Positions 1 to 12,562 of a stretch of 64,000 nt of DNA are shown here, one piece after another. The position numbers were made by a program, and so were the translations under genes. This DNA is from Mrakia gelida (Eukaryota; Basidiomycota; Tremellomycetes; Cystofilobasidiales; Mrakiaceae), in NCBI GenBank assembly GCA_024345305.1, contig BRON01000008.1, forward strand, positions 744,001 through 808,000, read 5' to 3'. Every line of letters begins with the position of its first letter. The first letter of the stretch is position 1. The notes under the pieces were generated by a model, which was not told where the DNA came from, made no database searches, and saw nothing but the letters and a program-made list of their open reading frames with translations.

Positions 1-11
1 CGCGAACGCAC

Positions 12-1996
12 CTCGACTCGGCTAAGAGGAACAGATCCGTTGTTGACGGCCGCGGTGAGGTTGGCTCCCCAGTACGACCTTCCGTCTCCGATTGTCTCCC
101 AGCTTACACCACCGAACATGTCTTGATCGAGACCGGAAAGAGCAGAAGCGACTCCTGATTGAGCGGCAGCCCAGTCCGAGATGACAGGTCCCTGGAATCC
201 AAGCTCAGTCTTGAGGTAGCCGTTGTTGAGCTTCGAGTCTGCGAAGAGGATGAGATGTGGTGAGCGTGGGTCAGCGAAGTCAAGACGCCGAGCGGACGCG
301 ACGCGGGGAGATCGAACGAACTCTGGCAAGCGAACGACTGGTTGACTTTGTTGTACGAGCACATGACCTGGAGATGCAGCGATAGAGATGGTCAGAGCAG
401 CTCGAGAGAGAAGTATTGGGTCGTGAGAGGACCAACCGAGGAGACCTCGGCTTGAACGGCTCTTTTTGGACGCGAAATCAACTGTTGGTCAGAACGAGAA
501 GCTCAAAAACGAGTATTCGAGGGGGACGAACTTCAGGTAAGGGTGCATGTAGATCTCCATCATGGTCTTGTCGTCAATGTTCGAGGAAGCCTGCAAGAAA
601 GAGGGAGAAGCGTCGGTCAGGCTCGGAACGAGATCGAGCTCGACGCGACTTTGAGGGAGAGGAAGAGAATTGACGGTGTGACGATCGTGCTCCTGCTCAC
701 TGTAGATAGAGAGATGCAAAAGGACGGACGAGAGAGGTCAGCCCATGGACTCCTCGAAGCCTGCGAAAGGTCAGAACGAGAGTGACGAACTTTCCGATGA
801 AATGCTTGACGGCAACTTGGCATCCCTGACCGGCGGTCTGCATCCCCGTAACAGTCTCGAAAGTGGCGATCCCGTTGAGGTAAGGGCTTCGGAGCGTTCA
901 GAAAAGGGAGGAAGCGATCAGTCGAGACGCGTCGAGAACTTGAGCGAACGAGAGAGCGACGCCGAGTGACTCACTCTGCACCAAAGCCTTCCCAGTTTCG
1001 ACCTCCTCGAGGAGACCTGGACATTCCGAGAGATGGTCCCAGAGCAACGTTCGCCTGCGAAAGAGGGAGGCGAAGAAGGAGCTCAGCTAAACGCACGAGT
1101 CGACGCGTCCGAAACGAGATGATCTATCGAAACTCACGCCCTTCTGCCTGAACTCAGAACCCATCGCGAGACCTCGTGCTCGAATGAGAGCTCGATCGAA
1201 ACTGAAGAGCAGAGGAAGGCGAGAGATGAAGTCAGCGCGAAGGTCAAACGAAGACGCGACTCACTCCGATGGCTCGAGTCGTTCTACGAAGGACTCGAAC
1301 CGCCCACCGGCGACGACTCACGTAGAAGCGGTGTTAATACCAGAGCTGAACGCGGTCGTGAAGTCGGCGAGAGCGATTCCAGTCGGTGAATCTGACCGAC
1401 GACGAGTGAGACCGAGGGAAGGAGGTCAGTGAAACGCGCGAGCTCTCGTCGGTTTCGCAGGCCGATCGGTACAAACCTGCGTAGCAAAGGCCAGGGAACC
1501 CAACCGAAGGTATAGCGTTGATGTTTCCAGCGCAGAGTCTGGAAAGAGGGCGAGGCGAGAGGGGAGGAGATCGGGGAAAGAAGGTGGGTCAGCGACGAAG
1601 GAACGAAACAGGAGAGGTGAGCGAAAGTTCCTTCATCTTTTCAAGATCGGGGTCTCTAGACACTCACCCAGGTGGTCCATAGCCTCGTCCAGTCGCAAGA
1701 ATGACGAACTCCTCGAGACCCCAGCCAGGTTTGGCGATCTCAGCTCTCGCTTTGGCGACGGCAGCAGCCCACCCTCCGCTTCCTCGGGTCTCAGCTGCAT
1801 CAGAGAGAAGCAGAGCAGGATAAGCCGAGCTCTAAAAGGTCCACGCCAAAGAGAGACCAGACGTACGAGTAGGGTAAACGGGGGGAGAGAAGGAGTTGGT
1901 GAGAGCAGACCTCGAAGAAAGGGAGCTCGGAGACCGCTCTTGAAGAGAAGCAGCCTCAACCGAAGCAACGACGAGGAGGAGACCGATGAAAATCAT
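12..1996 (-). CDS. GH3 beta-glucosidase, 5' part (3' end off the window)
   Basis: Glycoside hydrolase family 3 enzyme that releases glucose from beta-glucosides; probably secreted. The ATG at 1996 opens a hydrophobic signal peptide (MIFIGLLLVVASVEAAS). Exon 1 (1867-1996) ends in SPPVYPTP and exon 2 (1668-1794) starts ETRGSGGWAAA, the usual GH3 N-terminus. Later short exons spell DSPTGIALADF, GPSLGMSRSPRGGRNWEGF, NEQEHDRH, ASSNIDDKTMMEIY and MCSYNKVNQS. The last complete exon (12-238) carries GPVISDWAAAQSG, whose Asp is the family's catalytic nucleophile, then GLDQDMFGG. At least ten introns, several containing GACGCGTC. The acid/base region and the C-terminal (beta/alpha) and fibronectin-like domains lie beyond base 1. 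Bases 1-11 are the start of the next intron. Family assignment is secure; substrate is not. Confidence 0.9.
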
Positions 1997-2565
1997 CACG
2001 AGGGGGAGGTGATGAAAGAAAGAGGAGAAAAAAAAAGTGGAAGGAAGGGGTTGGGAGGGAAGAGAAGAGGGAGGGAAGGAAGGCTGAAGAACTCAAGTCG
2101 GAGCTTTTGCTTCGGCATCCTTTGCTCTTTGCCAACTACCAGAGCGGAGTCGGGTTGCTCCATACGAGAGACAGACGAGAGGAGAGGGACGTGGGAGGGT
2201 CTGAGAGTGGGTCGGTCCTTGTAGAGCTCGCGGTTGGAGGGAAGCAGCGGATGGACGAGGGGTTCAAGGAGGGAGGAAGAAGCGCTGAGCTCAGCTGATG
2301 AGCTTTCTGCGCCTTGTCTCGTCTTCCCTCAGCCTGAACAGGCCAACGTCTCATTTCCTGTACCGCGAACTTCTCATCTCGAGGCTGAAACTCCTGTTTT
2401 CCTGTTCCCACGCGAGGCTAGCTGAAATCTTGCAGGGGGGAGAACAGGAGGGCAACGTGGGCGGAGAGCGGACCGCCGTCGCGACCTTCCTTCTCTCGTC
2501 TCTTCTGCTCCGAAGAGCTCGAGCATTTCCCGAACTCAAGGCAGATTTCTACACTTCTCACCGCC
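1997..2565. promoter_or_regulatory. Divergent intergenic region, GH3 / DUF6534 genes
   Basis: This stretch separates two divergent start codons and must hold both promoters. It is purine-rich on the plus strand near the GH3 start and pyrimidine-rich towards 2566. I see no convincing gene, RNA or canonical box. Confidence 0.5.
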
Positions 2566-4641
2566 ATGTCCGCTATCGATCAGTCGCAGGTTATCTCGCC
2601 AGCTGGAGTTCCCTTCGCGCTCGAGCCCGACAAGTGGATAGGGCCGCTCCTCTTGTCGAACCTGTTTGGGTGAGCTTCTCGTCTGCCTTCCTTCTTGGCA
2701 TATTCTTCTAGTCCAGCCAGCTCACTCCCTTCGCTCACCATCTCTCTAGATGCGTTCTTCGTGAGTCTTATCTCGTTCTCGACCACGTACGAGAGAAGAG
2801 AGAGCCGAGTGCTCGCTCATCAGTCTTACCGTCGCCCTCTGTCCCTACTCTTCGTCGTTCAGTCGGAGTTTCGATCGTTCAAGCCATCAACTACAACACG
2901 GCATTCAGCTCTGGGCATCGTCTTCGTAGGATCGGAGTCAACCTGTGAGTCTCTCGCTCCCTGTCTCCCCGAGCCTCGAAGGTCAACAATCGACTCGTTC
3001 GAAGCTCGAGCTCACACCTCTCTCTTCCTTCGTTTTCTCGCTAGCATGGTCTTCTTCCTCCTTTGGAAGCAGACTCAGAGGTCCTACGTTCTCTATAGCG
3101 AGCTCAGCACCAACTTGTTCGTACTCCTTCGCTTCTCTGCACTCGATCAAAGCTGACCGAGGATCGACGCGACTTCGCAGCTGAAACTGGACGTTCCTTG
3201 GGGACTCGCAGACGTTCGTCGTCAACATCTCGAGCGGATGGACAACGGCTGCTGTCGTTCTTCTCGTGCAGAGCTTCTACGTTGATCGTTCGTTCCTCTC
3301 CTCCTTTTGCGTTGACCGCCAATGCTCGTGCGAAGCTGGTTCCTAAACTGCTGCCACTTCCTCTTCCCAGGCTGCTATCGATTGAACTCAAACAACAGGT
3401 GGGTACTCTTGCCTCTATGCACAGGCATGTTTGTGACCTTCTTTTTCGGAATCGCTGTGAGCTTCTATCTCTTTGTTTTTGTTTTCGGCTCGTCGACGTC
3501 CAGACCTCAGCCCTCTCCATCAGGACCTCGACCATCGAAGGTCAAGGAGTGCCAATTAGTTTGGTTATCGCCTTCTCCAACGGACTCCTTGGAGCATCTC
3601 TCGGTGAGCTTCCCCTCTTCCAACAAACGAAGGCGAGCGTGGACTGATCACTCGGCGCGACTCGTTTTTTTCCTCTCAGCAACGGACCTCATGATCTCGG
3701 GTGCAATGGTTTTCACTCTCTTCAGGATGAGAACGGGCTGGAGCCAGACGGATACGATCATCAACCAGCTCATCAGAGTGTGAGCAAATTGTTTCCCCTT
3801 CGCGTCGTTCTCGTCGTGGCCTTCTCTTCGATCGCCCGCCGTTCGACGCGAAGGTCTTCTCTTCGCGCTTCGTCCCCTCATCTTCGATGTTTTCGTCTTC
3901 CTCCGCGAATCCGTACTGAGTCTTCTCTGATTTCTTCGCCTCAGGACCCTCGAATCTGCCTTGATCCCGGCCGTTCACGCGATCTGTCTCTTCATCCTCG
4001 CGGATCACTTTGGAAAGACGAGGGACTCGTTCTTGTACAACATTTTCGGTTTTACTGTTGCGGGGATCAACGTCGCAACCTGTCTCCAAGGTGAGTCTAC
4101 TGCAGGGGATGTTCAAGACGAGCGAGAACGACGACGCGTCGAAGCGAGATGAGTCGTCGTCGGCCTCAGCTCTCCTTTCGATCCTTCCATTCCCTCTTTA
4201 TCTCCTCACAGAGGCCGTTTTGACTTCCCTCCTCTCTTCCCCTTCCTCTTACAGCTCTCCTCATCAAGACTCGCATCCGAGGTCAGCTCTCCGGTCAATC
4301 CGACTCGAACGCTAACAAAACCTCAGGTCCCTCGCGAGGAGTCAACATCTACCCCACTCAGAACAGAGTCAGTCCATCCTCCTAGCACCAAACATCTCTC
4401 GTCTCTCCACTATTGACAGACTCTCTCTTTCTTCTAGACTAACGGCCAGCAGCAGTTCGAACTTCGTTCAACTCCCTCTCGAGGTCAGGTCCTTTCGCAC
4501 GGAGGCATTCACGTCGAGACGGACGTTGTCACCTACGCTCAGGACGGAGATTCAGAGGGAGCGGACGATTGGGAGTCTCAGAAGGGAGCGAGCTCGAGTA
4601 CTCAGCTTGCGAGTAGAACGAAGGGGGATTCAATGGTTTGA
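2566..4641 (+). CDS. DUF6534-type multi-pass membrane protein
   Basis: Integral membrane protein of the basidiomycete family that ends in DUF6534; its molecular function is unknown. Start MSAIDQSQVISPAG at 2566. Exon 1 (2566-2669) ends LLLSNLFG. An 11-nt micro-exon (2750-2760) and the next exon complete the first membrane helix as GCVLLGVSIVQAINYNTAF. Following exons are strongly hydrophobic (MFVTFFFGIAV, LVIAFSNGLLGASL). The DUF6534 block is ATDLMISGAMVF, then FRMRTGWSQTDTIINQLIR, then ESALIPAVHAICLFILADH. The tail (GVNIYPTQN, then an acidic Gln/Ser-rich stretch) is probably cytosolic and ends at TGA 4639-4641. Internal exon borders in the middle are approximate. About seven membrane segments are expected from the family. 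Confidence 0.75.
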
Positions 4642-4843
4642 TCGAAGTCGCGTCGGGCTTTTCATTTCGTTCCTTGGTTCCCGCTTCAGTTTCTTTCTCC
4701 CTCCATCTCTTTGCTCTGATCACGAGCGATACCCCTACATACGGATACCTTACATCACTAACTAATGATACCGAAACGAAAATGAAACCAGATTGGTCGA
4801 GGATTCGAAAAACGAACGCGAGTTCACTTCTGTCTTCCCTTGT

Positions 4844-6177
4844 TCACTCCTCCCTCTCCTTCAACCACCCAACCACAACCCTCTCCTTCCCTCCCCAGTC
4901 CACCCATCCCTCAACCCTCTCCATCCTCTCCGCCGCAGGTCCCTTTATCAAGATATCCTCGACCTCGCCAGCCTGATCGTGTCCGACTTCGAGAACGACT
5001 TGAGGAGGACGAGGTCCGGTCGACGTTGTGGGTCGAGGAGCTGGAGAACGGACGAGTCCACGGGAGATGAAGTGGGAGATGAGGAGGTAGAAGTCGAGGC
5101 CTCTGTTTGGCGCGAGGTGGGAGAGGGAGGGTGGGTAGAACTGACGGAACGAGAAGGTTAGACAGACGAGGCGGTGTGAGCGACAAGAACGAGAAGCGAC
5201 GCGACGACGAGCGAAGGAAGATCGCGCGAGACTCACCGAGGGAGGGAGAAGATGAGGAACATCCCCAACGAGGGCAAGATGAGACTCGTACCCGCTGACC
5301 GACCGATCCAAGGACTCCATCTCCTCCAGAGGGATGTAAGGAGGGTTCGACGTCAAGACGTCCGGGTTCGTCCTCCCCTCTCCTCCCATCATCTCCTCCA
5401 GGAATCCCTTCGCGAAGATGTCCCTCTTCAACACCTCGAGCGTGTTCCCTTCTCCCTTCGAACCTCGATTATCTCCAGCGAGCTCGATCCCATTCGCGAC
5501 CGCGTTCTCCCTCGCGAGTTCGACTGCTTCTTCCAAGACGTCGACTCCCGTTGCTCGAACCGTTCCGGGAGGTAAGGAAGCACAGAGGAGGAGTGGGATA
5601 CATCCTGTTCCTGTGCAGAGATCGAGAATTTGGAGTGGTGGTCGGGAGGTAGAGGAGAAGGGAGGATGGGTGGCTGGGTTGGGCTGAACGGAGGGAAGGA
5701 GGAGAGCAGCGAGTTTGGTTGCCCAGTCGTCTGTTTCTGGACGAGGAATGAGGATGGGAGGTCGGACGTTGATGAGAAGGGAGCCGAAGGGTTGGTTTCC
5801 TGTACATATCAGAGCAGAAGAAGAGGTTCAGCGATCCGAGGGAGGGAACGAAAGATGGTGAGCTCGAGAAGGAAAGCCGAAGCTCAACACTGACCTAGAA
5901 CGTACTGCAGAGGCTTCCCTTCTGCTCTTTCCCGCACCATATCTTCCAGCCTAGTCTCTTTATCAGCCCCCTCCCTCGTCCCTCCAAGATCTACAACTCG
6001 TTGAATCTCCTCTGTCATCCATCTCAGCTCCCTTTGAGCATCCTCCTCGTTTCCTTCGTTGACGGGGAGGAGAAGCTTGGTGAGAGCCGCTCGGTTGGAA
6101 AGAGCTCGACTTTGATGGAAGGCAGGTCGTAGATGGGTGAGACGAGGGAAGAGTAGAGTTCGAAGGGGTGTTGCCAT
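4844..6177 (-). CDS. MTQ1: Mitochondrial HemK-type peptide-release-factor glutamine methyltransferase
   Basis: Uses S-adenosylmethionine to methylate the Gln of the GGQ motif of the mitochondrial release factor. Three exons fit in frame: 5895-6177, 5237-5799 and 4844-5140. The N-terminus (MATPLRTLLFPRLTHLRPAFHQSR) is a typical mitochondrial presequence. Family motifs in order are LQYVLGNQPFGSLLI, LIPRPETDDWA, the SAM loop LDLCTGTGC and the catalytic TSNPPYIP. The C-terminus GLDFYLLISHF and KERVVVGWL match HemK/PrmC. Odd point: roughly 20 residues rich in Pro and Leu are inserted between the NPPY region and GLDFY, encoded across the intron at 5141-5236. Start chosen as the first ATG giving a targeting sequence. 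Confidence 0.88.
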
Positions 6178-6548
6178 CCAAGTTTGGGGAGGGAAAGAGG
6201 TCGTCGGCGTTGGGATCAAGAAGAGGTGAGCTCGGATTCAGCGTTGCTTGTTTGAGCTTCCTTCGCGACCGCTCCTGGACTCAAATGTTTCTCAATCGAA
6301 CTCGAACTCGAAGGACCTCATTTCGAGTATCCTAAAAGAGATTCAGCATTTTTTCGACCTCAAAAATCTGTCGAGACACGACTGAGACCGAGCTAAACGC
6401 GAGACGCGTTTTCGTCGAGCTCACACTTTCGCTCCTTCCTTCCCGACTTCCATCCCGCTCTCCCTCCCCATTCGCTCCTGCTGATGAGCTTCCATCCTTC
6501 TCGTGAGCTTGGACCACATTCGTCATCACCCGCACGCAAGCTAACATC
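6178..6548. promoter_or_regulatory. Divergent intergenic region, MTQ1 / unknown gene
   Basis: Holds the promoters of two divergent genes. It contains an ACGCGT core near 6408. No gene or clear regulatory box is visible. Confidence 0.4.
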
Positions 6549-7453
6549 ATGTCTTTCTCCCTTCCTTGTTCGACAGTCCCTCCGTATCGAACCCCCATCG
6601 ACGACCTCTCCCTCGACCAACGAGGTGCGGTTCTCAACATCCTCCTTTCAGACCCCAATCTCCACCACCACGTCCACGACCTCTGCTTATGGGCTCGCAC
6701 TCTACCCCCACCACCCCCGCCTCCGTGAGTCTCGGGCTCGTCTCCTCAGCTCGTCTCGTTCCCTCAGGTCGTTGATCACCTCTTTCTCGCACCTCAGCCC
6801 CTCAATAACCTGCCTCTCCGTGGCCGCCTTGGAAAAGATGAAGGACTCAATATGGTCGGAAGCCGACAAGGGATGCGACGAGGTCAGGGCCGAGTGGAAG
6901 GAAGAGGTGTTGAGCATGTTTGACTCGGAATACGGAGTGGGTCGACGAGGGAGCGATTTGCTTGGGATGTACTTCGAGGACGTTGAAGGTGACCTCTTTC
7001 TCTTTCCGTCTATCTTGAACAGCAGAGACCTCAAGCTGAACCAAGCGTACTTCTTTTCCCCGTCCCCTCACAGGACCCAAACTGGGAGAAGCTCTCCTAC
7101 CCTTCCTCCAAGAAGCTCTCGACCTCGCGTCCCATCGTCCTCACGGCCCTCGTGTCGCTCTCTCTCTCCTCCTTGATATCGTCGCCATATTCGGGTATGG
7201 CGAAACTCCCCGGAACGGTGCCGACTCTGGAGGATTCGAGACCGACTCGGATGAAGCCGTCGTCGAGATGCTGGAGTTGATCATCTCGGAGGAGGACTGG
7301 ACGGCTCCTGGAGCTGCTGTAAAGAATCTGAAGAGCCTTTGGGCCGACTTGGAGCAGTGCTTGGCTGAGATGGAGACGGAGGAGGACGACTGCTTGGAAG
7401 GAGGGCTCGATTTGTTGCGGAGAGCGTTGGCAGAGCAGGGCGTGAGGGTTTAG
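6549..7453 (+). CDS. Conserved-looking helical protein of unknown function
   Basis: I do not recognise this protein. Start MSFSLPCSTVPPYRTP at 6549; three exons join in frame through PPP|SLITSFSHLSPS and FEDVEG|PKLGEALLPFLQEA. About 260 residues. The N-terminal part has a proline run (LPPPPPPP), the middle contains LGMYFEDVEG and LSLLLDIVAIFGYGE, and the C-terminus is acidic and helical (AEMETEEDDCLEGGLDLLRR), ending at TAG 7451-7453. Codon use (C/G-ending) is like its neighbours. It is transcribed away from MTQ1 and converges on ADE6. Confidence 0.7.
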
Positions 7454-7882
7454 AACGCAGGAGCGCGATTCGCGTAGATGTATTCGTCGATTTCCTCAAC
7501 TTATCGCTTGACACATCACGCTTTATTCAGGGCTCATCGAGAAGCAGAGCGAAGAGCTCGAGACGCTGTCCTGTTGCTGAAACACGACGCGTCTTACTTG
7601 ATCCTCGACGCGTTCGACGTCTTCGTCCCTGTCGTCCTGCTGCACGTTTCGCGGACACCGAACGTATCCGGAGTGATGCAGAGCAAGAGAAGTTTGTCCA
7701 AGAAAGAGATAGATATAATAAAACCATACGAGCGAACCATAAAACAGATTGAGAAAAACAAAAACGCGACGCCGACCTGATCTCTTCTTCCTCCTCGACG
7801 CGATCGTCTCGAACACTACACTATACGAACTAGACTAAAGCATCTTCCCCTTCCCTTTCCTTCTTTCCTCTCCCTTCTCCTC
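7454..7882. other. Convergent intergenic region
   Basis: Lies between two converging stop codons. It is AT-richer than the flanks near 7700-7770 (aaagagatagatataataaaacc), consistent with 3' UTR and polyadenylation sequence. One GACGCGTC lies near 7586. No gene is visible. Confidence 0.4.
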
Positions 7883-10800
7883 CTACCGCGAGTTCTCATC
7901 GACCCAGCTTCTCGCGTTCTGGAAGATCCTGAACCAAGGTCCCATTCCTCCTCCGCTCTCTCCCCTCATCGACTCCGGGAACCAACTGCTCGTCTCGAGG
8001 GCCACATTCCTCTCGGGATGAGGCATGATAGCCAGCACCCTTCCGTTGGTCGACTGAACAGCGGCGATTCCTTCGGGGGATCCGTTGGGGTTGAGAGGGT
8101 ATCGTTCGGTGGGAGTTCCGGAGTGGTCGACGTATCGAAGAGGGACAATGGCCTGGGAGATCGACGACGAGGGACCGAAGTTGGCTTTTCCTTCTCCGTG
8201 AGCGACGGCGATGGGGAGGATGGATCCGTCCATGGAGTTGAAGAAGACGGATCCGGGAGTGGACTCGATCTTGACGAGCGCGACTCGACCCTCGAAGACC
8301 TCCGACGTGTTCCTCTTGAACGTGGGCCAGGCTTCCGATCCGGGGATGATCTCTCGAAGCTGAGCGAAGAACTGGCATCCGTTGCAGACTCCGAGAGCGA
8401 AGGTGTCCTCCCTGGTGAAGAAGTTGCTGAACTGCGAACGAGCTCGGTCGTTGAGGAGGATCGACTTGGCCCATCCGTTTCCGGCTCCGAGAACGTCTCC
8501 GTACGAAAATCCTCCACAGGCAGCGATACCTCGGAAGGAGTCGAGAGTGACGGTTCCACCGATGATGTCCGACATGTGAACGTCGACGGCCTCGAATCCA
8601 GCGGCGGCGAAGGCGAACGCCATCTCGACGTGTCCGTTGACTCCTTGCTCTCGAAGGATGGCGACCTTGGGCTTGGGGGATTCCGAAGCCTCAGCGAGAG
8701 GGGAGGGGCACGAGGGAGTGTCGATGAGAGGGAGGAAGGGAGCGGTGACGTTGTAGGTGAGTCCAGCCTCGTTGGGTCCGAGGAGGATGTCGTCGAATTC
8801 CTGTCGAGCTCCGACGGGATCGTCTCGCGACTCCTGCATCTTGAACGAGGTCTCGGCCCACATCTGCTGAATAGCTCCTCGACTCGACGAGTAGACGTTC
8901 TTTCCGTGATGGAGGATGGAGATGGTCTGATCCTCGGGCGAGTTGACCTTTCCGACGACGTGGATGTCTCGGTGAGGGAATCCGGCCTGGTCGAGGACGT
9001 CGGTGAACTCGAAGAACTTCTCCTTAGCGACCTGGAAGACGGCTCCGAGCTCCTCGTTGAAGAGAGCGGCGATGGGGAGGTCCGAGGTGGGGGTGAGGTC
9101 GAGCTCGTCGAGGTCGATCTCGGCTCCGACTCGTCCAGCGAAGCACATCTCGGTGATGGTGGCGAGGAGCCCTGAGAAGAAAGGGAAAGACGCGTCGAGA
9201 AAGGGTCAGCTTCAGTTCAAAGAGCCTGAACGAGGAAAGGAAGTCGCGACACACCCCCGTCGGATCGATCGTGGTACGCGAGAACGGTTCCAGCGTGATC
9301 CTCCTTGAGGGTCTGAACGGCAGCGAAGAAGGATCGGATGACCTTGGGATCCTCGACGTCGGGAGGAGTGGATCCGATCTGCTTGAAGACCTGAGCGAGC
9401 GACGATCCTCCGAGCCTCTGCTTTCCTCCAGCGAGATCGACGAAGACGAGAACAGTGGGTCCGACGTCGGTTCGGAGCTGAGGGGTCCAGGTGAGGGAGA
9501 CGTCCTTGACGGGAGCGAAGGCGGTGATGACGACCGAGACGGGGGAGGTGACTTCTCGAGCGTCTCCTCGCTGGTTGTTCCACTTCATCTTCATGGACAT
9601 CGAGTCCTTTCCGACGGGGATTCCGACTCCGAGAGCGGGGCAGAGCTCCATTCCGATGGCCTTGACGGCCTCGTAGAGACCAGCAGCCTCTCCAGGGTGC
9701 GAAGCGGGAGACATCCTGATGAGGAAGGGGAAAAGAAAAGGAAGACGCGTCAGTCGAGGGTTCGAGAGTCGAAGCCTGTGAGCGAGAGAAGCGAGAGAAG
9801 ATGAAGAGATAGAAGACTCACCAGTTGGCCGAGAGCTTGATCTTCTCAATCGACTCGATGGACGCAGCGGCGAGGTTGGTGAGCGACTCGACGACGGCCA
9901 TTCGAGCCGACGCGGCTGGCGAGAGAAGAGCGAGGGGAGTCCTCTCTCCGAGAGCCATAGCCTCTCCGTCGAGCACATCGTCGAATCCGTACGAAGCTCG
10001 AGTGACAGCGACGTCGGCGACGGGAACCTGCCAGGGTCCGACCATCTGATCTCGAGTGACGAGTCCTGAGATCGTTCGATCTCCGATGGTGATGAGGTAC
10101 GACTTGGATCCGACGGAGGGAAGGTGCATGACCCTCTTGACGGCCTCTGCAATGAGTCCTTCGGTTCCGGTAGGAGCGAGTCCAGGGAGGTAGGAAGCGA
10201 GAGTGGGGTCGAACTCGATTCGTCGAGGGTGGACGGTGAGTCCTTCGAGGACGAGTTTGGGAGGCTTTCCGAAGAGGGTGGACATGGCGAGGTGGATGGG
10301 TTCCGAACCGAGGAGCCGATCCGTAACGACGAGCTCCTGCTCAGAGGTGGCGACTCCGACGATGGAGTAAGGGCATCGCTCTCGCTTGCAGATGGCCTCG
10401 AAGGTCGCGAGAGCGGATCCGGTGGGAGCGATGGCGAGGACATATCGCTCTTGACTGAAAGCGATGGGTAGGAAGCAGACGAAGAAACGATCAGCTCAAT
10501 TGGAAACGAACGAGTCGGAGGAAAAGTCGAGTCGGAAACTCACCTCTCGTTGCACCAGATCTCCATTGGGCTCATTCCTCCGTCGTCGACCAACACATCC
10601 CTGATCTCGAACCTTCCTCCAAGATCCGAATCGTGGACCAACTCGGGGAGAGCGTTACTGAGTCCTCCAGCTCCAACGTCGTGAATGGAAGCGATGGGGT
10701 TTCCTCCGCTCGAATCGACGAGACTGGTGCACGCGTCGATGACCATCTGACACCTCCTCTGCATCTCAGGGTTCTCCCTCTGCACCGACGCGAAGTCGAG

Positions 10801-12562
10801 CTCGGCGGTGGAAGCTCCCGAGGTCATGGACGAAGCGGCTCCTCCTCCGAGACCGATGAGCATTCCAGGTCCTCCGAGGACGATGATGTGCGAGCGGACG
10901 GGGATGAGCTGCTTGAGAGCGTTGGAAGGTCGAACGGTTCCGAGTCCTCCAGCGAGCATGATCGGCTTGTGGTAACCTCGAACCTCGAGAGGAGCGTCGG
11001 GAGCGGTAGAGGAGGTCGAAGGGAGAGGGAGGGAGAAGGTTCGCCAGAATCTGACGAAGGCAGAAAGGAAAGACGCGTCGAGGTCAGCTTAGAATCGTGC
11101 GAAGGCAGCCTCGTTCGAAGCGGAGGAGCTGCAGCGACGAGATGAATATCCCGGATCGAGAGTAGCACGAGGAAGAGGGCTTACCCAGTGAGTCCAGGTC
11201 GTCCGAACTCGTTGTTGAAGGCTGAGGATCCGAGGGGTCCAGCGATCATGATCTCTCGGGCTGACGAGACGTGCTCAGGCTTTCCGACAGCCTTTGCGAC
11301 GTCCTTCGACTCCTCCTCGGACTCCTCCCAGGGTTGCCTGAAGCCCTCGAGGTTGAGATCGCTCGTCATGAATCCAGCGAGTCCCATCTTGGGTTTCGAT
11401 CCTCGACCGACGGCTCCCTCGTCTCGAATCTCTCCTCCTGATCCGGTCGAGGCTCCCGAGAACGGCGAGACGGCAGTAGGGTGGTTGTGGGTCTCGACCT
11501 TGATGAGGATAGGCGACTTTCCAGGAGCTTGAAGGGAGTAGGCAGTCGAGAGGGAGTCGGAGGTGGGGTTGGGAGTGAAGAGTCGGATCTGGTTCGACAC
11601 CGAGTCGAGCACGGCAGCGTTGTCCGAGTAGGCTGAGATGGTTCCCTCCGAGTGAAGCTTCTCGGTGTTCCTGATCATTCCGAAGAGGGAGTTGTCCTGC
11701 TCTACTCCGTCGATGGTCCACGTCGCGTTGAAGATCTTGTGTCGACAGTGCTCGGAGTTGACCTGAGCGAACATGAAGAGCTCGACGTCCGTGGGGTTTC
11801 GAGGGGGATCGAGAGCGAGGTAGGCTTGGAGGAGGTAGTTGAGTTCGGGAGGGGAGAGAGCGAGTCCGAGGGTGGTGTTGGCTTTGAGGAGGAGGTCCAT
11901 GGGCGACGAGTCGGCGTCGGCGGCGACCTTGCCTTCCTCTGGGAGGATAGGGACGAACTTGAGAGGTCCGGGAGCTGATCGAGCGAAGATGGACTCGGCT
12001 GAGGGAGCGGCGAGGAGGAGAGTTTGAGTCATCCTGTCGTGGAGGTGTCGGTTGGCGGAGGGAAGGAAGGATCCCTCGACGTCGAGAGGTCCCTCGGAGA
12101 CGACGGAGAAGATGATTCCTCGCTCGATCCTGTTGACGACTCCGGCGAGGTTGCACATCCTCGAGATATCGGTAGCCTTGGAGGACCATGGAGAGAGAGT
12201 TCCGAGACGGGGAACGACCCAGATGGTGGTGGTGACCTCGGAGGAGGAGGAGGAAGGAGTTGCGACCTGAGCTGACTCGTCTCCGTACTTGAGGAGGGTG
12301 TCGAGGATGGTTCGCTCCTTGGAGGAAGGAGTGGAGAGGAGGGTCTCGGCCTCAGGGGAGGAGGTGTCGATAAGATGAATGTAGGTAGAGGAGATGGAGG
12401 TGACGGAAGGGGAGGAGGATTGAAGAGTCTTGAGGAGAAGAGCGAGCTTCGTTTGAGAGAGAGCTGGGGTACCTTGAAGGGTGAGCCTGGAGAAGGGGAG
12501 AAGTATAGATCAGAACTCGAAGGTTGTATAGATTCGATGTCACTCTCTTACTCTACTCACAT
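7883..12562 (-). CDS. ADE6: Phosphoribosylformylglycinamidine synthase
   Basis: Catalyses the fourth step of de novo purine synthesis, FGAR + Gln + ATP to FGAM; cytosolic. About 1,370 residues in six exons, the normal length of the large fused PurL. In order: N-terminal domain ([19 protein letters not shown]), linker and FGAR domain ([30 protein letters not shown]), PurM-like halves ([42 protein letters not shown]) and the glutaminase domain. In the last, [10 protein letters not shown] carries the catalytic Cys near 8370-8392, with HGEGKANFG and IMPHPERN downstream. Introns lie near 9172-9255, 9718-9822, 10444-10541, 11050-11186 and 12487-12560. The start codon is split: AT at 12561-12562 and G at 12486. 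No in-frame upstream ATG is visible. Confidence 0.95.

Noticed and set aside
6210..6219. MTQ1 start further upstream at 6219
   Set aside because: That would be a TTG codon; the ATG at 6177 gives a mitochondrial presequence and fits better.
8018..9175. 385-codon open frame on the plus strand
   Set aside because: It is the antisense of the ADE6 glutaminase exon, with Glu/Asp/Ser/Gly/Val-rich composition typical of reversed coding sequence.
9217..10443. 408-codon Ser/Arg/Pro-rich minus frame
   Set aside because: A different frame of the ADE6 exons; it crosses introns and lacks any domain.
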